Below are positions 39,689-51,725 of a stretch of 56,916 nt of DNA, piece after piece. Both the position numbers and the translations under genes were made by a program. The notes under the pieces are model-generated. The model saw only the letters and a list, made by a program, of their open reading frames with translations, did no database searches and had not been told where the DNA came from. Every line of letters starts with the position of its first letter. Position 1 is the stretch's first letter. Source of the DNA: Chara braunii (lineage: Eukaryota > Streptophyta > Charophyceae > Charales > Characeae); NCBI GenBank assembly GCA_003427395.1, contig BFEA01000485.1, positions 406,888-463,803 of the forward strand. The letters run 5' to 3'.

Positions 39689-40914
39689 GGAACCTACCCC
39701 CATTCCTGAAGAAACATTGACACTCCTCCCCTCCACACATTCTCACTGGCTAACTGCCCTTCTACTGTGAAGAAAAGACTGAACGTCCGGGGAAAAAAAA
39801 AAAAAAAAAAAAGGGTTTTGGTCACAAATGGGCTTTTGCAACTCCTCTTTTTTTTTTCACAACAATAGAACTCAGATATTGACCAGCTTTCTGCCCTGGG
39901 GAGCCCCCTGCTTTCTCAAGAAAAATGATCAGTGAGTATGAAGCCATGGTGTGCTTGCTAATTTTGGAGCTTTCCTAGTCAGTGGCAGAAAGAGCCCCAT
40001 ATTCTCACTTGACAGTGAGTGCAGGTGGGCAGCAGGTAAGAAGTTCTCAAGCAATCCCTTACACACTCGTCAACAAACAGTGACAGCAAGATTGGATCAA
40101 ACACAAACAATCCTAAGATTTGAAAATTTACACGGTAGTTTCCAGAAGAGCAGCTCCCCGACCGGTTTCGATCACCGCCAGGTGATCGTCCTCGGGGGGG
40201 TTTTCCCACCAAGCGGTACCACTGTGCGTCCCACACACCTCCCCATGGATCAACCACTCAACCCCTCCTTCGTCACCCACAGACATCCCCAAAATGACGG
40301 CTGTGACGTCGGTCCCAGAAAGAGGCCTATGACTACTCCAATCATTGCTTATATCCAAATCGTCACAGTCGCCCTTCGTCCGGGCACGCATACCAGTTAT
40401 CCGTCTGGCAGGGCACCAGTTCCTATGGAAAAAACAAGGGGAAACTACCCGGGAGTCACAAAAACAGTTTGAAAATACACCTCGGGCCAAAACGAGTTTC
40501 AAATTGCTCTTTGGGCCAAAACGGGCCAGACTAAAGCAATCAAGTACTGCGTAATACCGGTTAGGCCCAGGGTACCACTCAAATCCAACAGACTGGTAGC
40601 GGTTCAAGCCCTACTGCCTACAGTCTAACAAGACACGAAAAAACAAGGACAAAGCCCAACATGCAGGAACAAACACTCCATTATCGGCTATGGTCCCGAG
40701 ATCTTGGTTTGGGTATGACGAAAAGTGAAAACCTCAGGCTATGTCCTCGGAGAAGGAAGCATCTTCATGTTCTCTTTAGAGAATCAGGACTAGGTGGCAG
40801 TGCTAGATCTGGCGTCCAGCAATGGATGAAGAGGTGCTGATTCTCAGAGTACCATTTCCGATTGTTCATAATCTTATGTTATTATCATGGCAGCGGCGGA
40901 CAAGTGAACCAAAC
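39689..40914. other. Unassigned DNA
   Basis: A run 39792-39811. GGGCCAAAACG occurs twice (40485, 40513). A 173-codon frame at 39951-40472 and its antisense frame are unrecognised and probably chance. Confidence 0.4.
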
Positions 40915-41062
40915 AAGTCCGGACACCGGAAACCGGATTTCCCTGTTTCATCTGAACGTCCGGAGTTCCGGTATTTTCCGGTTAATTCGGACATGTCCGG
41001 ATCGGGCTGTCCGGATCCCTGTCCGGATGGGTGTACATGTCCGGATTAAAAAAAAAAAAAAA
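40915..41062. repeat. TCCGGA-rich block with A tract
   Basis: At least ten CCGGA/TCCGG words in 130 bp, ending in an A run (41048-41062). GTCCGGATCCCTGTCCGGA (41009-41027) recurs exactly at 42062-42080. Confidence 0.7.
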
Positions 41063-41116
41063 ACACAAAGAACCTGCTATACACAGTACTGCAAATGGGT
41101 TGAAAACAACAAAAAG

Positions 41117-41468
41117 GCCATGTGGCACAGGTAGGGGCGGGGAGGGGAGATTATAGCGAGTACATGTCAACAACCAAGATGAGGGGGAGGAGGGCGAAGA
41201 CATGGAGTAGCAGCAGGAGGAGGGCAAAGACGTGGACGGGGAGGAGCGGGAGGAGGATGAAGACGAGGAACATGACGACAAAGATCCGAAAAAAAAGGAA
41301 AAAGGGTGCCACGTGGCATGAGCAGGGAAGGGAGCGGGGGAGGTTATAGCAAGTACATGATGATGACCAAGAGGCGGAGGAGGAGGAGTGGAAGGAGGAC
41401 GCAGACATGGAGAAGCAGGAGGCGGACGGAGGAGCAGAAAGGAGGAAGACCATGACAACAAAACGACC

Positions 41469-41470
<2 letters not shown>
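41117..41470. repeat. Imperfect tandem repeat, about 190 bp
   Basis: GG.GGGAG.TTATAGC.AGTACATG, then ACCAAGA, and GGAGGA-rich stretches repeat with anchors about 41148 and 41340. Confidence 0.7.
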
Positions 41471-41517
<47 letters not shown>

Positions 41518-41518
41518 N

Positions 41519-41589
<71 letters not shown>
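41471..41589. repeat. (GA)n microsatellite
   Basis: About 59 GA units with one N at 41518. Confidence 0.95.
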
Positions 41590-41590
<1 letters not shown>

Positions 41591-42114
41591 GCTTGCACTG
41601 CACCTCGCGCGACCTTTGCTGCACCCACTGCCAGCCCTCCTGCGCCTGCTCCGCGTCTGCTCCTTGCCTGCTATGGCCGCCTCGTTGCCCTGTTTCTTCC
41701 TCCCTCTGACAATGGCGGTAGTGGCGGGCATGCAAGCTCGAACATTGTTGTGGGAAGGGGGGGGCCCGAACTCGCAAGGCGGGATGATGAATTCAAATAC
41801 TGTACGAAGCCGACGATGCAAGGACGACATTCAAACGGGCAGAAACATAGAAGGAAGAAAACTTCCCACAGGCAAAAAAAAAAAATTGTGGCCCTACCGG
41901 ATGCCCCTTCAGGGCCAAAAAAATTCTGCTCGTATTTTTGGCTAGCGGCCCTGGGTGAGAAGAAACGCCCTGGACAGCCAAAAAATTTTTTGGCCTTGGC
42001 CAAAGGGTCTGGAAACCGGACCGGGATCCGGACACGTTCACCGGACACTGGACACCGGACGGTCCGGATCCCTGTCCGGAGGTCCGGATCGCTGCCATGG
42101 TTATTATTGTAAAA
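41590..42114. other. Unassigned DNA with a second TCCGGA-rich block
   Basis: 42005-42100 is dense in CCGGA words and shares GTCCGGATCCCTGTCCGGA with 41009. The earlier part has no recognised gene. Confidence 0.5.
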
Positions 42115-42280
42115 AGGGACGTTGGACCCGCTTTCCAGCAGGTGCTGCTCCCCACCAATAGATGGGGACTCCCCGGGGGTGCTGGAGGTGTCTGCTCTTA
42201 CCAGCACCCCTAGCATTCACTTGGGATTAAAAAAAAATAAAAAAATAAAAATAAAAAAATAAATAAAATGCAGGAACAAA
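42115..42280 (+). mobile_element. Tail-B module with A-rich tail
   Basis: GTTGGACCCGCTTTCCAGC, then GCTCCCCACCAATAGATGG, then a hairpin with perfect arms GGGGTGCTGG (42176-42185) and CCAGCACCCC (42201-42210), then an AAATAAA-rich tail. Confidence 0.82.
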
Positions 42281-42644
42281 CACATGCTTCAGCCCTGTCA
42301 CTATGCAAGACAAAACAAAACCAAGCTAGCTACAATCCCTACGAAAACAAAGTGGAGACCCTTTGACTATCTAGTCATCAGTGAGCAGGTGTAACCCCGA
42401 GGTTCAACAGACCCTCTCGCAAATCGATGCAAAACTTGAAGGAAGAAAGTCTCAAGGAAGTGCTTGATTCTCAACTCGGGGGCTAACGTATTCACCCGCT
42501 GTGGAATGAGTTCCCTTCATGTAGGGTTACAGTCAATTTTTTGCAGGTAACTGCAGATCACCACATTCTTTTGCGTAGTAAAAACAAAATCTGTAACAAG
42601 AAAAACAAAGAAAAGAAAACTAAAAAAAAAAAAAAAAACTCCTT
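42281..42644. other. Unassigned DNA
   Basis: A-rich near 42600-42640. Nothing recognised. Confidence 0.4.
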
Positions 42645-44976
42645 ACCTGTAAAAAGAACGGTTGCCCTTGTAGACCCCTCAATCCAAACCAAAGCATTGG
42701 CAATGCAGTGGCTCAAAAGGCTTCTTTTCAGCCCAGCAACCCCATGGAAGGGGTTGGCCCTGGAACAGATTGCCTGCCTGGCACCACAAACAGCCGCAGA
42801 ATGTGACCCATTGATGTGGCTAGAGAACAGAGGATGGCCCATCCCCAAAAAAAGATCACATCAAGATACCCTCCTCCCCGGCTCTCCTAGACAGGCAGCA
42901 AGGGAGGACCTGCGGAACGACCCTTTCTGGCCTGCCCTGTTGAGCACATGGAGGAGTCTCCCCCTACCGGACAAAACCCCACCAGTAAGACGGGAAGAGG
43001 TAGCCCGGCAGCCCCTCTTCGGGAACAGATGGGTGGTGGACTCAAGGGGACAGACCCTCCATTGCGGAGTTGGGTTAAGCGGGGGGTAACTAGGATTAAA
43101 GACAAATGGGACATGGAAAATAGAGAGTGGGTCAACCCGGGGCAGCTAAGAGAGAAACTACGCTACTGTCACAGATTGGAGAAGACCCTTGAGGCCCTTA
43201 TTGAAAAGATTCCCCTTGACTGGTGGAGGATTCTCAGGAAAGGCCCCACACTGCAGGAATCGGACTGGGTGGCAATCAGGGATTGTCCAGGGGTGGTGGG
43301 TAAGATCACGCAACATGTGACTAACGAGACAGTGAAGATGAATCTCTATCAGGTGAAATGGAACAACGAGATTCAAAAATCAGAACCGGAGGAAGCAAAA
43401 GTATACCACAAAGAAGAGTTGTTCCGAATTAGGGTGCTTAAAGAGAAAGAACAATCGATCGCCTACCTCCCGCATGTCCCGGTTCACCTACTGGCCCTGG
43501 ACCCAGCAGAATGGACTGGTCAACAATTACAGGGAAGGGCAGGAAATTTACAAAATCCTTGTACGGCCTAACAATCAAGGAGACCTATAGGCTTCTCAGA
43601 CCGAGATTCAACTTGCGAGATGGGGTAGAGGAGCGTTGGATGCGACATTTGAATGTAAGCAAAAATGACCTGAAAAGAATGAAATGGTTTAAATTGGCAA
43701 AAATCAAACCTGCAAAATTCGCCTCGCTGCAATGGCAGATAGAGCATCGTTGCCTCCCGACCAATGACTGGCTCATAGACAGAACTCGTCTGGAGCAAAT
43801 GGGGAAAGCCCTGCCCTGGTGCAGACTGTGCACTGACGCGTTTCCATCCCGGAAAAGGCCCGAGACCATTGAGCATATATTTCTTCAGTGCCTGGGTGCA
43901 ATTTGGTTATGAAGATGGTGGGATAGAATCTGGGACCAATTAGAAACACAAACCACATGGTCATGGCATTGGAAAGCCCTGCTCTGCGAAACGTGGACCG
44001 AAGAGAGACTGGATGACTTCACCATTCATATGTTTCAATTAGGATGCAGAGCAATGCTTTGGGCCCTCTGGCGACGGCGCTGTACCTACGAGATGGAATG
44101 GGTAAGACTAGAAGGCCCAGACTTCACGGACAATATTCAGCAACAGATCCAAACAGAAATCACTGCGAAATGGGAAGCATTCAAAACTCAGATACAGACA
44201 TCACTCTCAAGAAGTGACATCCAACAAAAAATTCAGAATTTCAGCTCGAGCTGGCTGGGGGGGGACACAGGGGGAAGGATTAGGAGAGTGGAATGGAAAG
44301 GAGGACAAAACACAGGGAAAGGATTAGAAAGGGACTACCGGCTATTATTCAATGACTGGACAAAAATCAATACATCTATCCTAATGAAACCCGCCCAAGA
44401 GTTCCCTGACCTCTTCCCCCCCCCGTCAAACAGCCTAGTAGACTTAGAATGGTACGGGAGGGATGGATGAAAACAAGGGCTCAGGACCCAGGCTTCAAAA
44501 AGTATGGTGGGGGGAGGTATGGGAGGGATAGAGGTGACGATTACCAGCCCCAGGAAAATTCAACATGGTGCTGATACAGGTCTGGTCTTCTGTGGTGAAA
44601 ATGTCCAGAATGATAGCAGTTAGCACAGTACTTGGGAAGTGACAGTTCAGGTTGGGTGGGGGGAGGGAGGAACTAGGGAGTTACAGTAGGTATTTGGCGC
44701 CGGTTCCATGGTGAAGAGGTTCCCCCCTCCCCTACCTCCTGCTCGGTCAATCCCCTGGATGCCAGGGTAATCAATGCTGGCTGGACTCTCCCACAATGGT
44801 TCTTTTTCTGACATAATGCTGTATATGGGACACTGGGCCCATTTCCCAGCAGGTGATGCTCCCCACCAATAGATGGAGCCTCCCCCTAGGTGTTAGTGGT
44901 GTCTGCTCTTATCAGCACTACTAACACTGGTGGGGGCGTGTTGTTTAAAAAAAAAAAAATAATAAAAAAAAAAAAA
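42645..44976 (+). mobile_element. LINE-B copy 3, post-RT region, C-terminal domain, full 3' UTR and tail B
   Basis: Starts at LVDPSIQTKALAMQWL, just after the RT core. It continues in frames 42645-43089, 42948-43571, 43511-43912 (zinc motif CRLC...EHIFLQC) and 44030-44470, with frameshifts between and a stop at 43912 (TGA in WL*RWWDR). The end reads ERDYRLLFNDWTKIN and FPDLFPPP. The 3' UTR carries CCCCTGGATGCCAGGGTAATC as in copy 2, then tail B (GGACACTGGGCCC, GCTCCCCACCAATAGATGGAGC, stem GTGTTAGTGGTG 44890-44901 / CACTACTAACAC 44916-44927) and a poly(A) tract to about 44976. 5'-truncated. Confidence 0.88.
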
Positions 44977-45228
44977 CACGGTTGCCCGTTTAAAATGGGC
45001 ATTGTCGGGTGCACTGAGGCTGAAATGCTTCAGTCACTTCAGATAGCGCCATGTGGCGCTTCACTTAGTTTAGTTTTGATTTTTTTTCTTTTTTTCTTTT
45101 TTACATTTTTTCAATTTATGCGTGTCGTCCTTGCGCCGCGCCCATGCAGATCCGCGCGATCTTCGCGATCGAACGGCCAGATCCGACCGCGCTGGCAGCA
45201 ATTATGGTGACCAGCTCCAGAAGGAGCT

Positions 45229-45230
<2 letters not shown>
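44977..45230. other. Unassigned DNA
   Basis: T-rich, then GC-rich. Nothing recognised. Confidence 0.4.
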
Positions 45231-45265
<35 letters not shown>

Positions 45266-45396
45266 AAGACCCTTGTGCAAGGCCTCTATCCTGGTGGTGG
45301 TAAGAGAACCACCGGGATTGAGGCTTTGCCTGGCGGGCCGCTCCATCTATTGGTGGGGAGCAACACTTGTTGGAAACCGGGTCCAACGTCCATTAA
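45231..45396 (-). mobile_element. Tail-B module with poly(A), minus strand
   Basis: Reverse complement of the 37796 copy: same stem type (CCTCAATCCCGGTGGT), GCTCCCCACCAATAGATGGAGC, and poly(A) seen as the T run 45231-45260. Confidence 0.85.
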
Positions 45397-45769
45397 ATAC
45401 ATCTTTGCGAAACAGTACATCTTGGAAGTGATGCCATTGTACTGGAAACCGGGTTCAATGTCCCATATCCAATCTACTCTTCCATACCTCTCTTGCAGCA
45501 GGGTCGGGTATTGGGGGGAGAAACACCGGAGGGCACCAGTGGAGTCTCCCTCTCTCCCCTAGCCTCTGCCATCCACCTACTATCCTCATGGCGTCTATTG
45601 TGTCTTTGCACTCTTCAGTGGCATGCGTTTTTGAAAAAAGCTGAAGCAACAGGAAAAGGTTGAAATGAGCTGCACTGAAATCAGTTGAAATCTACTGACA
45701 TTTGACTGACATTGGCTGACATATACTGAACCTGTTGGAAACCGGGTCCAGTGTCCCTTAAAATCATAC
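45397..45769 (-). repeat. Tail-B-related repeats, like 31657-32321
   Basis: Contains the CAGCAGGGTCGGGTATTGGGGGG, CACCGG.GGGCACC.GTGGAGTCTCC and CCTAGCCTCTGCCATCCACC blocks (here in shortened form) also present at 31721-31805, and tail-B starts at 45451-45473 and 45730-45757. Confidence 0.55.
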
Positions 45770-48700
45770 CTGCTGGAAACCGGGTTTCATGCAACCGATA
45801 GTATTTTTGCTAAGGACAGCGGGTGAGGTGGGAAAGGGTCTGCGAAGTCCTGAGCAGGTCGTAGCGGGGTACCGGGATCAATCGTGGTCCAATCGTGAAA
45901 GATCAGCTGGTATTCTCTTACTATCTCTGTCCGGGGTTCTCCCTGTAATTCCCTTTCAAGTTGGCGGCCGGTCGATTTCACCTCGACCACCCATCCCTCC
46001 CTCTCTCCACCAAGCCAGTCCTTGCTGAATGTAGAGATGATCCTGTTTATGTCCCCCAAGGTATACATTAGGTCGAGCTTGTCTTTAGCTGTCGTCCATT
46101 GGGCCGCTATCTCGTGTTGGACCAATATTTGGATTTGCTCCATGGCCTCGCCGTCTTCCACCCTCGCCCCCTCTATCTCAAGACAACATCTTATCCACCA
46201 TATAGTCCATAGGACACTCCGTCTGCCTAGGCTGAACATGTTTTCCTCAAATGTCTTCCCCCGGATTGGAGGGTAATACCCCAAGAGTAGGGCTCTCTAG
46301 TCCCATGGCCAGACTGCACCAGATCCTGTCCCAACTTCTGCATAATAGCCCTGATGCGGGGCATTGGAGGAATATATGTTCGATGCTCTCAGCCCTCCTC
46401 CTCCCAGGGTAGCTCAGGAGACATTTATGGCACCATGGTAGTGCCTTCCCCTGTTGTTCCAGGCGGGTATGGTCTATCAACCAATCATTGGTTGGGAGAC
46501 ACCTGAGCTCAATATGCCACTGGAGGGCATAGATTTTGGCGGGTCTTTTGCTGTAGTGTGCAAACCACTGGATGAGTTTCAGTAGTCTGCGGTCTATATT
46601 GAGGTGGCTATGCCATCTGTCTTCTACATGGTTACGTAATCTACATTTGGGTCTGAGCATTCGATAAGCAGATTTAGATTTTAAGTTGCGTAGTGTCAGT
46701 GTTTTCGCCTTTCCCTTCCTGGTTGGGGTGTTCAGGGTCCATTGCCACTCATCAGGGTCCAGGGGGAGGTCCTCGATTGGAGTCATTGGGCGATACGCCC
46801 TCTGATGACCTCCCTCATCAATGACCCTGATGTGATAAACATCCCTTTGCTCCTTCCATATGAAGGGTTGATGGTTACAACATAGTCTGTCGTCCTTTAA
46901 AATGGAGAAGACTTCAACTAGCACATGTGTCTGGTCCGCGAGGTGCACGTGTCCCACCTCTTGCTCGTGGTCAGGCAGCCCTACCCAGTCATCTTCCTTT
47001 CCGTAGGGGCCTTTTCTAAGAGTGGCGTACTAGTGGAGGGGGAAGCTATCAATCAGCTCATTCAGTGTCCTTTTGGTGAGGTGACAATATCGTAATGTTG
47101 TTCGTAACCTCTCCGCGCTCTTCCAATTCCTTGCCTCTGTGTCCCAGAGGTCCCCAACCCTTCATACACCGTGTTTCACCCAACCCTTCCATGGTGAATC
47201 CGACGCGCACCGCACACACCCTTCGGAATCCATTATTAGGCGGTTGCCGAATAGGGGCTGCCTGAATATTTCTTCCCACCTCTCTGGAACCGGCCGGTTG
47301 GGGGGGGGAACCTCCTCCATGTACATATGAGACGCACCCAGTATCTGTCGGTAGGGTTTCCGTTTCTGTACTTCCTGGGTAACCTCCAGTACCTGTTTTC
47401 CAGCCATACGTGGGGATCAATTTCAGGTGGAGATTCTGGGCCAAGGTCAGAGATTTGTGCCAGGGCAAGGGGGACCCATGGGGAGGACGGAGAGAAGATG
47501 ATAAGCTGAAGCCAACGAATCGAGAGAGCCTGGAATTGTATGGCCGGGTCCAATATTCCTAGTCCGCCTTTGTTCTTGGGCTGGATCACCGAGTCCCACG
47601 CAACGCTGCTTATGGCGTGGGTAATGTCACTATCGGCTCTCCACAGGAAGGCCGCCAACTGTTGTTTCAGTACTTTGAGCCCTCCGTTACTCATAGGCCA
47701 TAGGATGACCTTATATCAGAGTGTGGCCAGGATCACGTTATTAATGACAAGTGTCTGCCCAAAGATGGATGTGCGTTTATTGTTCTATTTTTCCAATTTA
47801 ACTTGTGCTGGTCTGGTCAGCCACTCGTCGTTCGATGTTGACCTTCCTCTAGTAGTGATCAATGCCCCTAGAATGCTCAGGGGGTCGTTAGGGGGGAGCC
47901 ATGTGATTCTCGGGTTTTCTGGAGGTCTGGCCCCTTGATGGTGCATCCACCACCCCGTAGTTTTTTGTCCCCAATTTACATTCATATCCGACAGGCGGCA
48001 GAATTTGTTCATGAGGTGCTGAATTTCTTCCATGTTGGCCTCAGTCGCCTCTACCATTATGGTAAGGTCGTCAACAAACAGAGAGCAGATAGGTATTGCC
48101 TCTTCCGAGATATTCAATATCTTAATACGTGTGAGGTCTTTGTTTTGTCGCAGGTTGGCTAATAGAGCTTCCATAATTACCAAGAAGAGATAGGGGGCAA
48201 TGGGGTCCCTTTGTTTACCGACCGATGAAGTTCAAATGGAGGTGTCGCTGACCCATTGATCTAGACACAGGTTGTGACATTATTATGGAGGATTTTGACC
48301 CAACGCCAGAAGGTGGGTCCGAAGTTCATTTTTTCCAAACACATGTCCAGAAATTCCCAGTCCATGTGGTCATAGGCTTTTTCGAAATCTATAAAAATAA
48401 TGGTCGCGTTTGTCTGTTTTCAGCGCGCCAATTGGACCGGATCGTTAACATGTAGGATGTTTTCTTGAATGTTCCTACCGGACATGAACCCCGTTTGGGC
48501 TGGGTGAATGACCTCCTCCAATACTGTTGCCATACGGTTGGCCAATGCTTTGGACAATATTTTATATATCACGGTGAGTAGCGTGATAAGTCTGTAGTTT
48601 CTAATGTTCATTTTATCGTCTTTTTTGTATAGGAGAGATAACACTCATTTCCCTACAGTATCCCCCATTTCCCCGGCCTCCCATACCTTTTGGTAATATT

Positions 48701-49780
48701 CCCACAGGTCGACACTGAGATCTTTCCACATGGTTCCCAAAATTCTTTGGGGAAGCCGTCAATACCAGGGGTTTTTTCTTCCTTCATTTGGAGGAGTGTT
48801 GTCCATATTTCTTCTTTTGCCACCTCTATCTCTAGATTGTCTCGCTGTTGAGAAGAGATTTGTCGATCCATTGGGAGTAGGAAGTCCTGTATTTCCCGAA
48901 TCCTTTCTTCCTCATACGGGGATATGACTTGAGAGATATATAGCTGTTTGAAGAACTTCCTGACGATTAGTGTGCAGTGAGCCGTGTCGGTGGCAATAAT
49001 GTTGTTGTCGTCTGGGTCAAAAAAAACCTCAATGACCGTCCGTCGTTCTCGTGCGGTGGCCATAGAGAAAAAACGAGTGTCCATGGAGGCCTCGTGGGTG
49101 AGTTTAGCCATCTTTCCTCTGATTCTGATTCCTTGCCATCTATGCAGAGCATATTGTAGGAGTCGGTCTTTAGTATTTTGGATAGAGTCTATGAGATGCT
49201 GTGATTCCTGTGTGGAGGTAAGGTGTTGTGACTCTGCCTGCTTCTCCAGGGCTATTAGTTCATTGTGTGTGGTCATTTCATGTTGTTGTTGCAAGGCTGC
49301 TTTAATTTTGGAGAATCCCTTACATTTTCTGGCCAGAAACACAAGGCCATTGTTGAACCATACGAGGTAGGAATGGAAAATGTGCTTTTGCTGGTGCCAG
49401 AATTCCCATTCGTGTCGTATCATTTGTGAGAATGATAAGTCTTTAAGCAGGGAGGTGTTTAATTTGTAGAAGCTTGACCCTTGGTCTGACCTTTTTCTCA
49501 TTGTTAGTACTATCCCACAAGTTTTGTGGTCAAGACCCGGGTGCGGGCTGAGTGGGAGGATCATTGACCATCGCAGGGCTCCCTCCAGGTTATTGGACAG
49601 CAGGATGAGATCGATTCGAGATTTGGATAGGCGGACCGAATTGCTGTCCCGAATGCACGTGAATGCCCATGCTTGGGGGTGCAGGCGTCGGAATGTATCG
49701 AAGACAGAGAGAGTCTCACAGAGGTCAGCTAACATTTGCTCGTCCTCTAGTGCCGCAAAGGAGGGCGATTCTTGGGGGTT
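45770..49780 (-). mobile_element. LINE-B copy 4, endonuclease C-terminal half, RT and C-terminal domain (ORF2 remnant)
   Basis: Minus-strand order: frame 49735-48653 has the C-terminal half of an APE-type endonuclease (SRIDLILL near 49621; GLDH near 49534), then KTPGIDGFPKEFWE. Then RT blocks follow: LYKKDDKMNIRNYRLITLL (48644-48420) and motif C as FVDD (about 48067-48078) instead of FADD. GGLGILDPAIQ (47694-47236) comes next, then 46957-46247 with the zinc motif CHKC...EHIFLQC, and 46284-45787. Many frameshifts. The 3' end is a tail-B remnant (45770-45790). The N-terminal half of the endonuclease is missing; ORF1-like sequence lies directly upstream. Confidence 0.9.
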
Positions 49781-50903
49781 CTATCTGTCCAAGCCCTTAT
49801 CTGGGGCCGCATGTTGTGACTGCTGTGTTTGCTGCGACTGTTGCTTCTCCCTCGCCTGCTGCTTCAGGCGTGTCCCGTGATGGCTTTGCAGAGGTTGTGT
49901 CTTTTGTCCCCTGGCACCTTATATCGTATTTGTTTCTCCCTCCCTGGGTACTACTTCGTAGTGCCCCATTGTCGTGTCCTTGTCTGTGTTCTCCAGCATT
50001 GGTGCGTCCTGTGGGTGTTGCCCAAGGCCGGGTGCCAGGTCTCGGTCCTGGGCCGAGTTTTCCCTGGGGACCATCTCCCTCCCTTTAGTCTGGTTGGGTG
50101 TTATCGAGTCCTCACCTACCTGTTCAGGGACCTGCTCCTCCTGCCGCTCATCCTGACGTTCCTGTCCCAACTCATCTTTCCCATTCTCTAGACATGCAAA
50201 GCGATTGTCTTTGATGCCTGTCCCTTTATCTGCCTCCAATGATTTCTTCTGCGAACTCGCATTTTCTTTCCTTCCCACAACTACTCAGGATCCTTGCTTT
50301 TTGGTCATTGTAGGGGGGTTTTTTACATGTGTTTCCAGGGATTTGGGGGGGATCCATGTCGCTGGTGGTTCTGATCCCGGTTTCAGGTCTCCTTGTCCCT
50401 CCCAATACCAACCGGTGATTTGCCCATCTTTCCCTCCCGATGCATCAATGTAGACCCACCCTTTGTAGGCTGGGTCGACTGTCTGCCACCTGGATTCTTC
50501 AAAAGGATCTTTTTTAAGATGCCCTGAGGGTTTGGCCGTACGTGAGGGGTGACGGGGGCATGCCATGTCAGTGTATAAGTGGCCATAGGCATGGCATTTG
50601 ACGCACCACGGTCTGAGTTTGTGAGCAGTGTGGCTCCGGTATACTTTTCCCCCCATGCAGAAGAGGATGACGTCATCAATCGAGAAGATGTATTCGTCTG
50701 GGAGATTGATGGCTAACATCAGGTAATCGTCCCTCCGGGCCATATGGGGGGGGTAGCGGGTCGATGAAGTCCACCACGTCGTACTTCTCCGCGAAGTCCT
50801 GAACGAATGTTGCTTGGATCTCAATCGGGATGTGTCGGAACTCCACCCAAAAGGAGCTAGCCTTGAGGCGCAACATACCTGATTTGATCTTAGTGTCTGT
50901 CAA
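49781..50903 (-). mobile_element. LINE-B copy 4, ORF1 (nucleic-acid-binding protein) remnant
   Basis: Frames 50903-50676 and 50824-50285, joined by a shift in the G run near 50743, encode a plant LINE ORF1-like protein. It has FWVEFRHIPIEIQ (DUF4283-like), then a zinc knuckle C-x2-C-x4-H-x6-C as CVKCHAYGHLYTDMAC (about 50590), then a WVYIDASGG region. A second shift near 50280 leads to a charged, Gln- and Glu-rich C-terminus (50278-49919). It then runs directly into the middle of the endonuclease. ORF1 binds element RNA for reverse transcription. The x6 spacing of the knuckle differs from the classic x4. Confidence 0.75.
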
Positions 50904-51548
50904 GTATAAGTCGCATGTTGTAACCTATTGGGGTAGCTCGCAACAATAATAGTAAGAGCAGTTCTTCTATAAGAAAAGCTTGGCCCTGGCCATCCTTCCT
51001 GCCTGTGGCCTTGCAAGCCCTGCCTGTCTGCTGCTTTTCCGTGGATGGTTGTCCATCCACGGCTTCAGGGTGACCCAACGGATAGGCCTCGGCATCGGCC
51101 TGCCGGCCCCCTGGCTCGAAGGCAAACCCCGCGGGCCCAGAAAATAAAAAACCTTCCTATTCCTCCCGCGCAGCGCCCCCATACCCGACGCGTCCCTCTT
51201 TCTAGCCTACTTAGGCTCTGAATCGCGCGGCTGGGCAACCGTGCGACATTATTTTGATAGAATAGGTCTGGCTCTAGCATTCCCATGTCCGCATGCCTTT
51301 GCGGCCTGCTAGAAGCCGCCGACCACCACCATTACTCTCAGACGTCGCAAGCGTCTGAACTAAAGTTCAAAAAAGTTTCAGTCTCTCGGTCATAAGTTAG
51401 TCTAAATGAACTTTTAGCAACGTCGGTTTAGTCTAAATGAAATTTTAGCAACGTCGGCCTCATCAAGTACTTCAATCCAACAAAAATAAATCAGACAGTG
51501 TCGGACGTTTAAAATCCTTGGCAAATACCCTTGTCCGGGTATTTTCCC
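50904..51548. other. Putative LINE-B 5' UTR and flank
   Basis: GC-rich up to about 51320, as expected for a LINE internal promoter, with a 32-bp tandem repeat (AGTCTAAATGAA.TTTTAGCAA at 51400 and 51431). The real 5' end cannot be fixed from one copy. Confidence 0.4.
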
Positions 51549-51681
51549 CGACACCGGTTTCCAGCAGGTGCTGCTCCCCATCAATATAGATGGAGCCTCC
51601 CCGGGAGTGCTAGTGGTGCCTACTCCTACTAGCACCCCTAGCACGCGCCCGGGTTGTTGCATAAAAAATAAATAAAAATTG
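51549..51681 (+). mobile_element. Tail-B module with A-rich tail
   Basis: ACACCGGTTTCCAGCAGG, GCTCCCCATCAATATAGATGGAGC, then stem GTGCTAGTGGTGC (51607-51619) against GCACCCCTAGCAC (51632-51644), 12 of 13 paired, with outer CCGGG/CCCGG pairs. AATAAATAAA tail. Confidence 0.85.
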
Positions 51682-51725
51682 AATCCAGTTGGAATCAGAT
51701 GACTAGAACAAAACAATTCTGAATT

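Noticed and set aside
41388-41945. Long frames with Arg-Glu, Ser-Leu or similar dipeptide runs
   Set aside because: They are the reading of the GA/CT microsatellite in different frames.
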